A DNA stretch of 64,000 nucleotides. Origin: Diaporthe sp. PMI_573 (taxonomy: Eukaryota > Ascomycota > Sordariomycetes > Diaporthales > Diaporthaceae). Position 1 is the stretch's first letter; the number at the start of each line of letters is the position of its first letter. The DNA is taken from assembly GCA_021399435.1 (NCBI GenBank), contig JAJTUP010000002.1, positions 2,604,001-2,668,000 on the forward strand, in the 5' to 3' direction. A program made the translations under genes and the position numbers. A model generated the notes under the pieces. It saw nothing but the letters and a program-made list of their open reading frames with translations. It ran no database searches and was not told the origin of the DNA. Positions 11,587 through 23,600 of this stretch are shown in pieces.

Positions 11587-13770
11587 TCAGCGAATTTTGA
11601 ATTCTTTCAGCTTCCACCCAAACCTCTCCGCCATGCCTTTCATGGATGGACGGGTAACGAAATACTCCATCTTCACTAGACATAGGGCGTCCAATCTCTC
11701 ATATTCGTCCGTGTCTTCAGTTGGAACAAGTATCATGACTTCACTCCGGCAGTTATCCTCAGTTGTGTTGAAATGCAGCGCGGAGAAGAACCAGGCCTGC
11801 AACACATAAGCCTGATCAGTCAGGGGCAAGCCTCGGCGCTCAGCCACTGTGCTTAAGTATCGCACATCTCCTCTTGCAAGACGATAAGGCCCGCACTGAC
11901 ACTCCCCGTCATAGCTTACATACCAGCAGGCGGCTGGGACTAAGAGCTGCGACAGCCACCCGTGGACGCGCAGGTACCTTGCGTGGCCCCTGGCCTTACT
12001 CGTTGCCACGAGCTCTGCCGGGCTGTGGCTTGATGTCCACTGGATGGCATTCCCATCCTCGTACTCGATTGCGATCTCTGTCTGGGCGGGGATCTCGTTC
12101 CCCTGACTCCAGACGTCCCTCCATTCTATCTGGCGGGTGGACGAGCGGGCCCGCTTCCAACCACACCAGGTCCAGCTGGGGATACCTTGTCGCCGCGTGG
12201 CAACGTCTGACATCTTCCCGTCCAGCTTGGTCACGAACGGGCGAGGGAGGCTCCAAGATAAGCTGCGCAGCAGTGTGTGCTTGCCGGATCCACAGAAACT
12301 GGCAGACCATCGGGACCCAGTGCTCCAAACAGGAAGTCCCCAGATGTTGCCGAGGAGGAACTCTGTGGCAAAAGTGCCTTCGAGATAGTTGAGAACTCCT
12401 GCAAATGCATCGAAAGCATCCGCGTCGTGGGTTAGCTCGCGCTTCATGTACTCGCGCACCCGCTCGATGAAGTAATGCTCTCTTTGCTTCTCTCGATCTT
12501 GTGAGCTGGGTCCCACGGCTGGCTGCCTGTCAGCTATCCACGGAAAGACCCGAGAGAGCTCTGAATGGTCCGGATTCTTAAGGCTCGAGAGTATGTTTAA
12601 CTGTATATTAAGCCCCTCTGTGCACCACAGCTCACCACATTGGAAGTAGCACTGGCTTTTTGTAAAGAGGAGTCTTCTGTTGGACAGAAAGCCTTCTTGG
12701 TACGTCCAGCCACGCGTATTCCAATGCGAACTCTCAACTTCATCCGAAATGTTTGTGAAGAGCTGGGTCAGACCTAACCCGTCGGATTTCAAAGAGTGAG
12801 GCATGTGGTCTCGGGAGACGCCCACGCCCACGAGGCCCTGGTTTGGTTGCTCGGCTGCGGATGCAATTATGGTGAGGGATGATTCAGAGTAGACTTTGTC
12901 CATGTTGCGAATCAAAGAGGCCTTGACTGCTTCATCATCCTGCGGTATGCAGTATCGGTCAATCCATAGGTACCGGTAGCCCAGCCTCAGCGCAACCATG
13001 ATGGCATCTTCAATCAATTTAGGTAATGTCTTGGGCAGGGTGTCGTCAACGGGAACTTCCGCCGGCTCCATTCCCCACACGTAACTTAACGTAACATATG
13101 GCACACCACTGGGCCAGGTTACCAGCGTGCGAGTCTCGCAGTCAATAACAGTAAATTCAGGTATGGACAGGGCCGCGACTGAATTACAGTCGGGATGTGT
13201 GTGTCCACGGTTACAGTGCTGGATCCACTGAGTTACTACGTCGAGATCTGCGTGGGCCGATAGATCCCGAGCGAAAGTACCGGACGGTTGAGAATCCAGG
13301 GGCATGAAGCAAGAGTTGAAGCGTAGCGCCCAGTCCTTGGCTTTTGTTCCGAAGGAGAAGAGCGGCGAGATGAAGAAGACTGTTGGGTTGTCGTCGCCAG
13401 AACACCAATGCCGGTCCTCGGCGTCTAGAAACACTGCGCTGAACGCCGACGCATGGAGCGAGTATACCCCGGTGCGCGCGATTCCCGGCAAGCCGGCCAG
13501 ACCAGCTGCGTCGACGGCCACATTGAGCAAGAAGCTACACAGGGGGCAATTGGAGTCTCTATCGGCCATTCGGAGATCGCATATGTGATAAGACCCTGCC
13601 TGCCTCACGCGTTCAACTGTCGAGCCTTCGTGAGAAAGCCAGACAGCTATCTCGTCGCAGGAGCGACAGAATCCATAGCCAGAAGACCTCTGCTGCAATA
13701 CTGAGGCCGGTGAGCTCAATCGTTTCCTATGGATATTCCGGTCACGAGGAAGGATAGTATCCGTTGACAT
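11587..13770 (-). CDS. HET-domain (heterokaryon incompatibility) protein
   Basis: An intronless gene for a 727-residue HET-domain protein. HET proteins mediate non-self recognition and cell death after hyphal fusion in ascomycetes; most members have no assigned partner. The start is the ATG at 13770; the frame runs upstream to a TTG at 13794, which is not a likely fungal start. The HET core begins near residue 225 with YVTLSYVWG. It continues with AIMVALRLGYRYLWIDRYCIPQ and YSESSLTIIASAA, then WNTRGWTYQEGFLSNRRLLF, all typical of the domain. The N-terminal 100 residues contain a CRSC and a CPLC pair that could bind a metal ion, a layout common among fungal HET paralogues. No NACHT, WD40 or transmembrane module is seen after the HET core, and the C-terminus has no recognised domain. 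The reading frame is complete, so the gene looks intact. Its specificity cannot be read from sequence. Confidence 0.93.
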   Translation of the reverse strand: MSTDTILPRDRNIHRKRLSSPASVLQQRSSGYGFCRSCDEIAVWLSHEGSTVERVRQAGSYHICDLRMADRDSNCPLCSFLLNVAVDAAGLAGLPGIARTGVYSLHASAFSAVFLDAEDRHWCSGDDNPTVFFISPLFSFGTKAKDWALRFNSCFMPLDSQPSGTFARDLSAHADLDVVTQWIQHCNRGHTHPDCNSVAALSIPEFTVIDCETRTLVTWPSGVPYVTLSYVWGMEPAEVPVDDTLPKTLPKLIEDAIMVALRLGYRYLWIDRYCIPQDDEAVKASLIRNMDKVYSESSLTIIASAAEQPNQGLVGVGVSRDHMPHSLKSDGLGLTQLFTNISDEVESSHWNTRGWTYQEGFLSNRRLLFTKSQCYFQCGELWCTEGLNIQLNILSSLKNPDHSELSRVFPWIADRQPAVGPSSQDREKQREHYFIERVREYMKRELTHDADAFDAFAGVLNYLEGTFATEFLLGNIWGLPVWSTGSRWSASFCGSGKHTLLRSLSWSLPRPFVTKLDGKMSDVATRRQGIPSWTWCGWKRARSSTRQIEWRDVWSQGNEIPAQTEIAIEYEDGNAIQWTSSHSPAELVATSKARGHARYLRVHGWLSQLLVPAACWYVSYDGECQCGPYRLARGDVRYLSTVAERRGLPLTDQAYVLQAWFFSALHFNTTEDNCRSEVMILVPTEDTDEYERLDALCLVKMEYFVTRPSMKGMAERFGWKLKEFKIR

Positions 13771-15731
13771 TGCTGGATGTTGTTGGTGCGTCAAGCTGGC
13801 ATGAGGTTGGCTGGGGAGCCGCGTGTGTTGTGCATCTAAGCGAGGATCTTATGCGGCCAATCCATATATGCAATGACTGAGAGCAGTCATGTAACCCGAT
13901 CGAAAACTTCATGCGTGTCCAGGTATAATTGCACAGTATGCTGTCGGCTCCAACAAAGACATGTCGAAATGCAGCAGAGTTTTGGCGGAGCATCCAGGGG
14001 CAGAGCGGGGTTGGCACAGTCCAGACCGGCAGCTTGTTCGATTCATACCTTGCTGCGGTACGGGGCCATTTTAGCGATTGCTACCTACTTCAACTACAGT
14101 ATTGGACGGAAGAGAACAAGACCAACAACCACGATCACACCTCTCGCTTGGAGACAATGTCTTCTTGACCGCTTCGTGGCCTTTAAAGCGGCCAATGCTT
14201 GATGTTACAGGGCATGGGTGTCTCGATTCTTCACAAAAGATACACCATCTTGATTGCTTGCTGAAAAAAAAGAAAGGCGTGCTGGACCTACAGCCGCAAC
14301 ACTGGCTACGGAAACAATCATGTACGTGCGTTAGTGAATTACGGAAGAACTTGCCCTTGCGGCTTTAGTTCTGCGAGAGAGATAAAGGTATGACATGGAG
14401 ATCTCCTTGTCTCCACCGACCTTGGCCACGCTGCAGAATAAGGTGGGGGCCACAAGCCGGTGTTGATGGTGTTGAAGAACCAAACAACCGCTTTGGTTCA
14501 GAGTCTCCTCCACCGTGATAACTCGGTGGAGAGGCAGTGTACTTGTCATGACAAAGCTCCTCAGTTATTTCTGATGGCACAGAATATGTATCCTTTTGTT
14601 GAGCAAAGTGATGGGGAGTGCGACCTATCATTTTGCAGCCAGACTTTGGGTGCTCATTTGTAATCGATTGATGAAGGGTACCTGCTTCGTGACTTGAGTG
14701 CCACGCAATGGAAGCAAACGGAAAGCTTCTTTGGAGTCCACCGACATCACCGCCTCGGCCCTGGCCCCCACGAGTCAGTGACTGGCATTCGCACAAATGC
14801 CGACAGGTGTGATATGCGCACAACAAACGGCAGCCAGCTGGCATCATTTGACCTTCGCAGCTTGCCGCCCGCCCTGCCACATTGTTTATTGCCCTGACAG
14901 TTGGTGGGTGCCGGCCCTCAACTTCTTAGCAAAGTCAAATTGGCATGTGATTGAGCGTGTCGTTGGATGTTTATTCAAACTCTTCCCACTTGGAACCTGT
15001 TCCCAACTGGAGCCATGCTTTCAGCCACTTTGGAGCGCAGCCTGAAGCGGATTGCTGACTCGCTGTATTCGACAAGGGTTGGCCTTGGTACTTAAAAATA
15101 TATCAGTCATGGAGGGGGGCCGGTATCGTGCCGTACAGGACTGCAACCTCCTGTGAATCTGAAGATTTCCTCATCTGGTTCTCTTGTCGCTCTATTGGAC
15201 GTTTGTGCCATGAGCGACTGCTGCCCGCCTGCCTGCAACGGAGTTATTGATGTTAGCTCGGAAAGACCATCATAGCAGGTGGCTTCCATAGTTAATATTC
15301 AACGGTTTCAAGTTTTGCTTCACTGGCTCGTGCCATAGTCTGTCAACAAATCAGTCCTCGCATCCCGTCATGCAGTGACCCGGAAGCACACAAAACAGTG
15401 ATGGCCTTTCGTGTTCTGTCGTTTCTCCTGAAGCAGTCATATATACTTTATTCATTCATCATTCGTATCTGATGTTCCTTGTACAGCTCTCCACCACCTT
15501 CTTGCGTACCCAATCATCTCGCAAGACAAAAATAGTTGAATATTTTGTTGCGGACTCTTCCGCATACTGATCCACAGTTTCCAGAATTTTCGCAGCACAA
15601 GGCCAGCCGAAGAAGGTAAGACCTCTCTGAGGCTCTCGACATTACAGAGAACCTCTTATCAAAGATACCCATACTTGTCACCGTCCCCCTCTTCCCCCAA
15701 AAGCCCTTCTCTCCTTCCCCACGCGACTTGT
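13771..15731. other. Intergenic region upstream of the HET gene
   Basis: Nearly 2 kb with only short overlapping open frames on both strands, none with recognisable motifs or credible splice structure. It holds the promoter of the HET gene (left) and the 3' flank of the UbiA-family gene (right). Nothing else supported. Confidence 0.55.
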
Positions 15732-16835
15732 CTAAAACATAGACAAGAGGTCGTACCTGCTGAGGAGAGGTGTGGCATACAGCGCTGGTAGCCACATCAA
15801 AGTGTACACATTCCAGGTGATCCGGTCGGCTGGAACAGAAGTACAGAGAAGCGTGCGAATAGCGACCACACCCCCGATCAACAAAGGCAATATGAATCCA
15901 CAGTGAAGATTGCCATTTGCCCAGTACAAGGGGCAGGCAACAGACCAGAAGCAAATGGCCAGAGACGTAATCCAGCGAGTTGGCGTTCCCCCAATAATTA
16001 TGGGCATCGTGCGTCTACCACGAGCGGCATCACCCTCCTCGTCCTTGATGTCTTGGATCTGGATCGTCGTCAGGATCTCAAGGGCGAGCATGCCACACCA
16101 CTCATAGCCAGCCCTGGACATGGTCGTGCCCGGCATGGACTCAGCAGCGACGCGGGTTCCGCCGAGCTGGCCGGTCGCGTAGAACAAGGTGTTGATAATG
16201 TTCTTGGACCACCAGTAGTCCGCGCCAGCTGCATAGTCGTACACCCGTGTCTCAACCATGAAGGCGACGGCCTCGGGGAACCCGCCGAGCCACAAGCCAC
16301 TGACAGCCAGCAAAATGCAGATCGCGGCGATGTACCAGCGCTCGGCACCCTCGACGCTAAGCTTGCCAGAGGGGATAGCACGCCACGGCTTGTTGATCTT
16401 GTCTTCCTTGACGGCCTCGGGGTCCTTCTGGTTGCTGAGGTCGAAGTAAAACACATACAGCCAGATATAGAAAAGGACGCGGGGGAAGCTCATGACGATG
16501 TCCTTCCAGCTGGGGTCGGGGTTGGACGTAACACCCCCTGAGGCGATGCTCAGCATGGCAAATAGCGTGACCGGCTGGACATACGCCTTCTGATTGCTCT
16601 CGGTGATGAGGTGTGCTAAGGAGATGGTGTCCCAAAGTTTCCCGAAGAGTGACTGATATATTGGTCAGCATACTCGCTGTCAGGCTAGCGCCAGCGTCTT
16701 GTTGCTTACCTTTGGTTTTGAATCGGCTATCACGCGCTTATCTTCCGTCTCTGGCTCTACCGGCAGTCCTTTGAGGAGCATAGACTTCTCAGTGCTGGGT
16801 GACACTGAGTCGGGATTCCCGACGGGGCTGGCCAT
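15732..16835 (-). CDS. UbiA-family membrane prenyltransferase or terpene cyclase
   Basis: A 348-residue integral membrane protein of the UbiA superfamily, which transfers prenyl groups to acceptors or, in fungal members such as the fumagillin Fma-TC, cyclises farnesyl diphosphate. Exons on the minus strand are 16835-16710 and 16652-15732, split by a 57-bp intron in phase 0. The ATG at 16835 was chosen because the frame upstream reaches only a GTG. A soluble N-terminal tail of about 45 residues precedes several hydrophobic segments. The first Asp-rich motif is SNQKDPEAVKEDKINKPWR (Asn116, Asp119, Asp126, Asn129), two residues longer than the usual NDxxDxxID spacing. The second is DIKDEEGD at residues 243-250, which is canonical. 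Both should bind Mg-diphosphate, so the enzyme looks active. There is no polyketide synthase, P450 or other biosynthetic gene beside it, so the substrate is unknown. Family assignment is firm; prenyltransferase versus cyclase is open. Confidence 0.88.
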
Positions 16836-17614
16836 ATTTGACAGGGCTAGAAGTGAGACTAAATAACAATAGAGTAAAAGCGTGTCTTGCACACTTGGAT
16901 TGTGAGCTTGAAGTACGAATTCATGCCTTTCTCTTAGGTATGTGAGTTGAAATGGACGGGCTTCTTATAGATAATGCTTGCAGGGAAAACGGTTTGTGAC
17001 CGCCAACCGCGCGGTACTCACTCGCACGTTCAAATGTTACCCATCGTGGTGGAACTCTTCAACCAGCACATGTTTTTACCCACCTTTCAGTGGGCATGGG
17101 TTTCTGAAGATGGGTTCACAAGGCACACTGATACGAGGATGATACAGTACGTGTATACTGTACGCTCCCATTAGGCATTGGTTCAAGTTGGTGGCCAACC
17201 CAGCCTGAAGCTCATTAATCACGGGGCCAATCCAGCCTGGGCCCAAGGGCCGAGCAAGACCTAAGCACGTTCTCGACCGGGGCCATTCCTATAACGAGGC
17301 AATTCCACCCTCGGGAGGGGGGGGGGCATACATGCTGCGACAGAAGTGCAATGACTCGTTGCGGAAGACGCGCCGATCATACTGATCAACAACGGTGCTG
17401 ACGAGCGAGATCATCCTCAAAACATGTGGCTGGGCAAGGGAACTCTGCACGAACGAGGACAACATCGTAATGAGAGACTGTAGTTGGCTATCTACTTCTG
17501 TTTTTGAGCTTTACGTGTGAAACCCTTCCAACATCATGGACTTCTGACCTTTCACCACCTGATGATCCCTTCAACGCCGCAAGTTTTCATTCGGGATGTC
17601 GATTTCCTTCATAT
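16836..17614. other. Intergenic region with a 10-G run
   Basis: About 780 bp between the UbiA-family promoter and the 3' end of the lectin gene. It includes a G10 tract at 17317-17326. No gene seen. Confidence 0.55.
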
Positions 17615-18208
17615 TTAGTTCTGCTTCTTGACCACCCAGACCTGTCCCTTCTTGACCTTGTTCTGAGTGGCACAGTTGATCTTGGCACCGTTGGTTCCGT
17701 TGCCATTCTCAAGGGTCAAACAGTTGCCGTGGAACTTGAGGCTATAGATGTACAGCTTGAACAAGTCACCGGAGTCGACCACGGCGATGCGCCAGTGGGC
17801 AGAATTCTTGTCGGCATCACCTGTCTGGGGTACGACAGATCCGCCATCATCTTTGCGATTCCTATTAGTGGCTGCATCTCTGTGAAACGAAGGGGATGCC
17901 CACCTTTGGCGGCGAGATAGTGGCCAGTCTTCTTGTTGATTACCAGCCACTTCTTGTCTCCGATATCCGCAAGCTGCCAAAGCTGGTTGACATTGGAAAT
18001 GTTGAAAGAGTCACCGTACTCCCTGCATAAGTGCTGTCAGTGTTGACCAATCTTGGAGATGCATCCACACTGACCATCCATGGATCACGGGGGGCTTGCT
18101 GTCACGATCCTCATCAAGTGCGGTCTGGCCGTCAAGATTGAAGATTGCGTAGAGGCCAGGGGTTCCGGACCATGGGGTAGCATTGGTGGGATCAAAGTCG
18201 GAAGACAT
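17615..18208 (-). CDS. Small ricin-type beta-trefoil lectin-like protein
   Basis: A 162-residue protein made of a single carbohydrate-binding beta-trefoil of the ricin B type. Exons on the minus strand: 18208-18075, 18022-17904, 17850-17615; introns are 52 and 53 bp and keep frame (TG|G for Trp45, G|AT for Asp85). The three repeats of the fold are marked by QLW (58-60), AHW (102-104) and QVW (154-156); the middle one lacks the Gln of the usual QxW. There is no signal peptide and no enzymatic or toxin chain, so this is a stand-alone, probably cytosolic lectin. Cytosolic single-domain fungal lectins of this fold are known from fruiting bodies, where some defend against nematodes and insects; whether that applies here is unknown. 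The intron 2 branch site ACTAAT lies only about a dozen bases from its acceptor. The sugar specificity cannot be inferred. Confidence 0.85.
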
Positions 18209-20666
18209 TGTGCGGATCGTGTGTGGAATTGAATGGTAAGAGTCTTGGATGCTAATGTCTTTCGGAGGAGTGACATGGTGATAGGCACCTCGATCCTAGA
18301 GGAGATAACAGTGCCATTTATACCAAATATCTTTGGCAAGAACATAGTGAGACCAGTACTGTTTACGCTGCGTAAATACAGCATGAGGAGTTCTCACTAC
18401 TACGAGTATTGAGAAATGACGGTGATGATTTGGACGAATTGAAACAAACGTTTCGTTTACATGATGGCCTCAGCCGGCGGTGAAGCAGACGAAAGACATA
18501 TGTAGAGTACCAGTAACAAAGGATTTGTCACATGCGCAATAATACTGGGCTCTTTCAGAAGTTTACGGGGTGGCTGGCTGAAGCAATGCCTGGACCAAAC
18601 GTCACAGATTTGATGAGGAACCAAGAGTGAGAAAGTATGGAGAAGCGAGAGACCAGTGACCACCTAACAAATACGTACACACACCTGACACAGCCAAGCA
18701 AACTTTATGACCGTTCATGGAATATTCACATGAACGCTGTCAAAATCCCCATACCAGAAAGATTCTATATTATTTGACTTTCCAGATTCCACCAACGTTG
18801 GCCATCTAACAGAGTGATGTACTGAGTATTGGTCCAAACAGCAAAGCATGTTCGACTTTAGTGTTTAAGGCAACTGGTAGTCTCCTAATATAACACGAAA
18901 TAAATTGAGAAGCAGAGTGTCACAGTCCAAGGGGCGTATGAAGTTGTGGCTTGCATCCATTGGACACAGGTCGGTGTGTGACAATCCTGAGAAACAGTGG
19001 TAGTGGATCAAAAACACCCATTAGCGTCATCCTACCGAGTAAATCACCACATCAAGAAAATCTGCATTGACTGAGTCAATCTCTGTGTATCCGTGGTGTC
19101 GTAACTATCATTACCATCATAGATGGGATTTGACAGACGTTGTCCGCTATGACATTGAGAGTTCTTGCATGATATCCTTGGTATCATTCTATCATCTCTC
19201 AGAAATGAAAGCTGGTCCGCTCTTCCCCTCATCAAAATATACTTTGGGATCCTAAGCTCAACGTATCACAATTCTTTGAAGTACCTGCATGGTCTCGTTC
19301 GGTCCAATTGCCTTTGGAGAGGACGACTTGCTCACACCGCCCCTTAGCTCGACGGCTCCCTGGCTTTGGACCGCGTAAAAAAGTTGCAAGTCGGCGCTCG
19401 TAGTGCCAGAGCATAGCTGGTTAGGAGCCAGTAGCAGACGACGAGGCTGAAAGGTGCGCAGGTCGTCCCTTTGTTCAGCATGACAGGGATCCAGGTGCCC
19501 TGACCCCCGGCGCCGTCCTCATGCAGTTGCTTTGCCAACTCAAGCAAAGCGAGACAAATGCAATCGCTCCAATCATAGATAATAGAACACTTGGTATCTC
19601 GATGACCCTGGGCGCCAGATGTCGAGAAGGGCCACCCACGTGAATAGAATAGGCACCGCGCTCTGTCAAACATCCTGAGAGAAAGGAAACGCTTCGGCAT
19701 GGGAAACACAACTCAGAGATGGAAGGGCAAGAAATGAGATGGAGATGAATTCTACGGTCACTTAGATACGATGACAGAGAATTTTAAAGAATAGAGAGTA
19801 GATTTTGAGCAGAGGCTTCGTAAAACATCTGGGGAAGTGGGGTCTCTTATATACATTCTGCCCCGGGACGTAAGCACATATTCGATATTCACCACGGCAA
19901 CGATGTGGAATGAGTTTCAAGGTACACGTTATAGCCTTCTTTGGTCATCAGATACACACAAGGATGTCTGAACTAGAAGCGCAGAATAAAACTTGTAGGC
20001 ACTTAGGCAACAACATGACATGATGCAGCCTCGTAGATAGAGAAACCCGCCGTGCCTGTAGGCAGAGCTGCAGCACGCTGAAGAAAGACCTAGGACTCTT
20101 AAGCGCGAACCTTGGTCGATACGAAGGGGCACGCGGAAATCTCGTAGCTTGTGGTTGCAAGAATGTTGACCTCTTGTCATAGCGACAAACAGTTGGAAAA
20201 TCTGTCAGTGGCAAGTGCAGAAGGCAGCTATAAATTGTGGCACTGTGCGTGTAGGCAAGCGATTGTTTGTTCACAAACCACTTGGTTCTCAATGTCGTGA
20301 CAAGAAAATTTGCGTTATTCCGGAATATGGTTCCCTTCAGGACACTGCGGAAGGATCGAGCAGATAGGCATTATCGTCACTAGAAAAATGATACCGCACA
20401 TGAAGATAACGCTTACTGGACTACCTTCCTCAAACCACCCTGTTGCACCCTAGCTGCAGCCCCCGTGGCCATTCTGCGACTGCTGAAGGAGATATCCATT
20501 CAAGTCTTTGCCCAACTTCATCATTCCCAATGAGCTGGTCTTTTCGTCAGCCGGACTATCGCGCATTTCCCTCCCCAATGCGCAAGAAAATTATTTCTAA
20601 TTTTGTAAGATACAAAGTCGCAACACCAAGGGCCCACAGACTCTGCCTCGCACCACACCACACTTA
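18209..20666. other. Gene-poor region, 2.5 kb
   Basis: The left part is the lectin promoter and the right end is the 3' flank of SPT6. A frame on the minus strand near 19344-19700 gives a 118-residue peptide from an ATG at 19700, but it has no recognisable motif and a Cys/Trp-rich composition typical of non-coding frames. AT content is higher than in the genic parts. Nothing is supported. Confidence 0.5.
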
Positions 20667-23600
20667 TCACCGACCGCCATTCGCCGAGAGGCGCTGGATT
20701 TCGCCCTGGTATCTCATCTTGAACCCGTTCGTGAGTGCCCTAACATCAGGATACTGGTTCTTCAAGAACTCGAAGCCGTTCGGCACGACACGCACCGGCC
20801 AGCCCATGACCCGCGATGACCTGTTGGCCTTGAAGCACAGCCAGAAGTATCCTGCGTGCTTATTGTCGATGCAGAAAGCGTAGCTCGAGCGGTTGGGATT
20901 GGCGTCCATGTAGGTGGTGAGCCATTTTTCTGTACGGGCGAGTCAGCAAACACATCAGGACCATAATGAGCGTGTGGGATACATACCAAGCTCAGCCTTC
21001 GAGCCCTTCTGGAACTTTTCGCTCTGCATAAGCTCAGAGACCTTCTTAGCCATCGCCTTCACGTGGTCGACGATTAACTCGTCGAGATCCGTGTACGAGT
21101 GCTTGCCGCCAACGCGGAGCAGACGACCGACGGAGAACTCGTTCTCCTTTTGCAGCTCGAGCACATCGACGTGCTGATAGACACCATCCGCCACCTTCCA
21201 AGTTATGGCAAGATGATCATTACCCTTGGATGATGGCCTGATGACGACCTCTCCTGGAGATTGGGAACCGAGCCACTCTTCGGCTTGTGTGGCATTGAAG
21301 GGCTTGAACAAGGGGTGTTTGATGACACGCTGCGTCCTGCCGGTAGTCCTATCCTTCTCTTTGAGCTCTTCCTTGTCCTCTTCTTCCTGGCGGTAGTCCC
21401 ACATGTTTCGGTCGAAGTCGTGCCTACGGTTGGATCGACGCAACATATCCTCACGGACAGTCAGTTTGGCGAGGAATGCTTTGCGGTCAATCTCCAGAAT
21501 TTTCGCCTGGACGGTCTGGCCTATTGCGAGGACATCCTTGACTGATGAACGGTATGAGACTTCGTGCGCCTCGATGCGACCCTCTATCCCGCAGTCCAGC
21601 CGAACGATGGCGAAGTCATCCTTGACGATTCGAACATTTACAGGAATGATCGAGTCCTCCGCCAGAGATTCCTTGGACTCTCCAGTAAACATGGTGAAGA
21701 TCTCATCCGTACTCAGGGTCATGAAATGCCGTCGCAACTCTTCGTACGGCGCTTGCAACTCCGCCCTGATGGTCTCTAGCGTCGCTCGCTTCCGCTGGCT
21801 GTATTGCGCCTCGAGCTGTTCGGCATATTCTTCGAGAACGAGCTCGTTGACCTTCTCTTGCTCGTCGTCCCGGAAAAGCTTGCGAACAATAGCGCCAGCC
21901 CCGTTTTCGTCCGTCTCGGCTTTGACGTCTTCTTCATCGAGCTCCAGCGCATCGGCCGCCATCTTTCGTCCAAGCTCGTAGTCTTCTGGGTGCACACGAG
22001 TGTTGTCCAAAGGCTCCGAACCCGGAGTGGAAGTGTCGTACTCGATGAAAAGGAAACTCGCGCAGTTGTCCCAGACCTTGGGACCGACAACGGGAAGCTT
22101 GTGCTGGTCCGGGTCTCCCACGAGTTCGTCTCGCGAGGTCACGACACCGCCATTCATATTGATGCCTTTGATGACGGCCTGCGCTTTTCGTGGGCCGAGA
22201 CCAGATACGTACGGCAAGAGATTGGCAGTATATGGGTCCTTGACAGCCTCGTTGATATCGACACCACAGAGATTCACCATGTCCACCATTGCCGTCTCGA
22301 GATACTTGTTCAACTTGTCTGGCGGTAGCAGATTTTGACAAGGGTGGAAAGACAAGGAGATTACGTCCTTTCCGAGCGCTGCATACTCTTTGAGTGGATT
22401 CTGGAGGTAGTGTGCAAGAGCAGCACAGTACCTGGTGAGAGACGGCAATGTGGGATGCTCAGTAACCGCTCGAGGGCTGTCCTTGTAGAGGCGGGCAACC
22501 TCATCATTGACAACCATGACTTCAAGTAAGTCTGTCCGGAGTTCGTTAGTTTCTTGATCATCATATTCAGGGCCCATGAGGCCTTTCTCGTTGACGAGAT
22601 TCTCCAGGTCCTTGATGAGTTTGTGGGTGTCGGCACAAAAGCCACTGGCAGCAATGACATCTGGTTCTCGTCTTCTGACCAGTTCTGCGAACTGTTCGCG
22701 AGCCTCCTCGTCCCTAGCCAAGTTACCCAGCTGGCCGGACTCGATCACGCGCCCATCTTCCTCCACCCAAGCATACGTGATCTTCTCTCGGCTCGGGTCG
22801 CCCATTCCATTTGAGAGTGCGAGAACTCGAGGCGTTGTGCCGAGCACCATCCCTTTGGGCTTGTAAGGAGCTTGGTCGAGCCTGCGTGTGTACTCTTCGC
22901 GGCAGATCTTGAGAATTTGTTCCTGGCATCCTGTGCGCATGCCATCTTTGACTGCTTTGACCATCATCTTGTCCAGCCTCGACATCGCGAGCTCCAGCAC
23001 CTTCTTGCGCTCATCGTTCCATGCGTCCGCTTTCTCACTGAAGTTGTCGGATGCGAAGTCTTGGTGAAATTGTCGCCTCAACTCACGTTCATCTTGCAGG
23101 GCTACCTTGACCTCGACCAAGCCCTCTTCTTCAGCCTTCATCATCTTCAAGAAAATTTCCGGCTTCCTGGCGATATCTGAGCCATGGAGGTTGGTGATGT
23201 ACTTTACCTCATAGAAGGGATGCGACTCTTCAATTCTGCGTAGCCCTTTCTCGGTACGTCGGCAGGTGAAGACAGCGTTCATGAAGTAATGCCCGCGCAT
23301 CCACTTGCGTAATCTTGGGCTCGAGAATAGCTCTTCGGCGTACAATTGGCGAGCAGCATTGATCACTGCGTCCGCGGTGGAAAAGTCGCCGTCCGTCAAG
23401 TTGTCTGCCAAGTCGACAGGGTGCTCTGACGGATCATCAGCGACAACTCGCTGCGTGCTTGAGGCCGCGTTTGAGGCAGCGTTGAGCCTATTGGACACCA
23501 CGGTCTCAGGCGGCAAGCCGTAAGCCAGGAAAAAGTCGTAGGCTTTGCTCTTCCGCACCCGGTCAAACAGAGACGACCTTGCTCCCGGCCGCTTGAGTGT

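Noticed and set aside
19344..19700. 118-residue minus-strand frame between lectin and SPT6
   Set aside because: Motif-free and isolated; kept only as a note in the intergenic entry.
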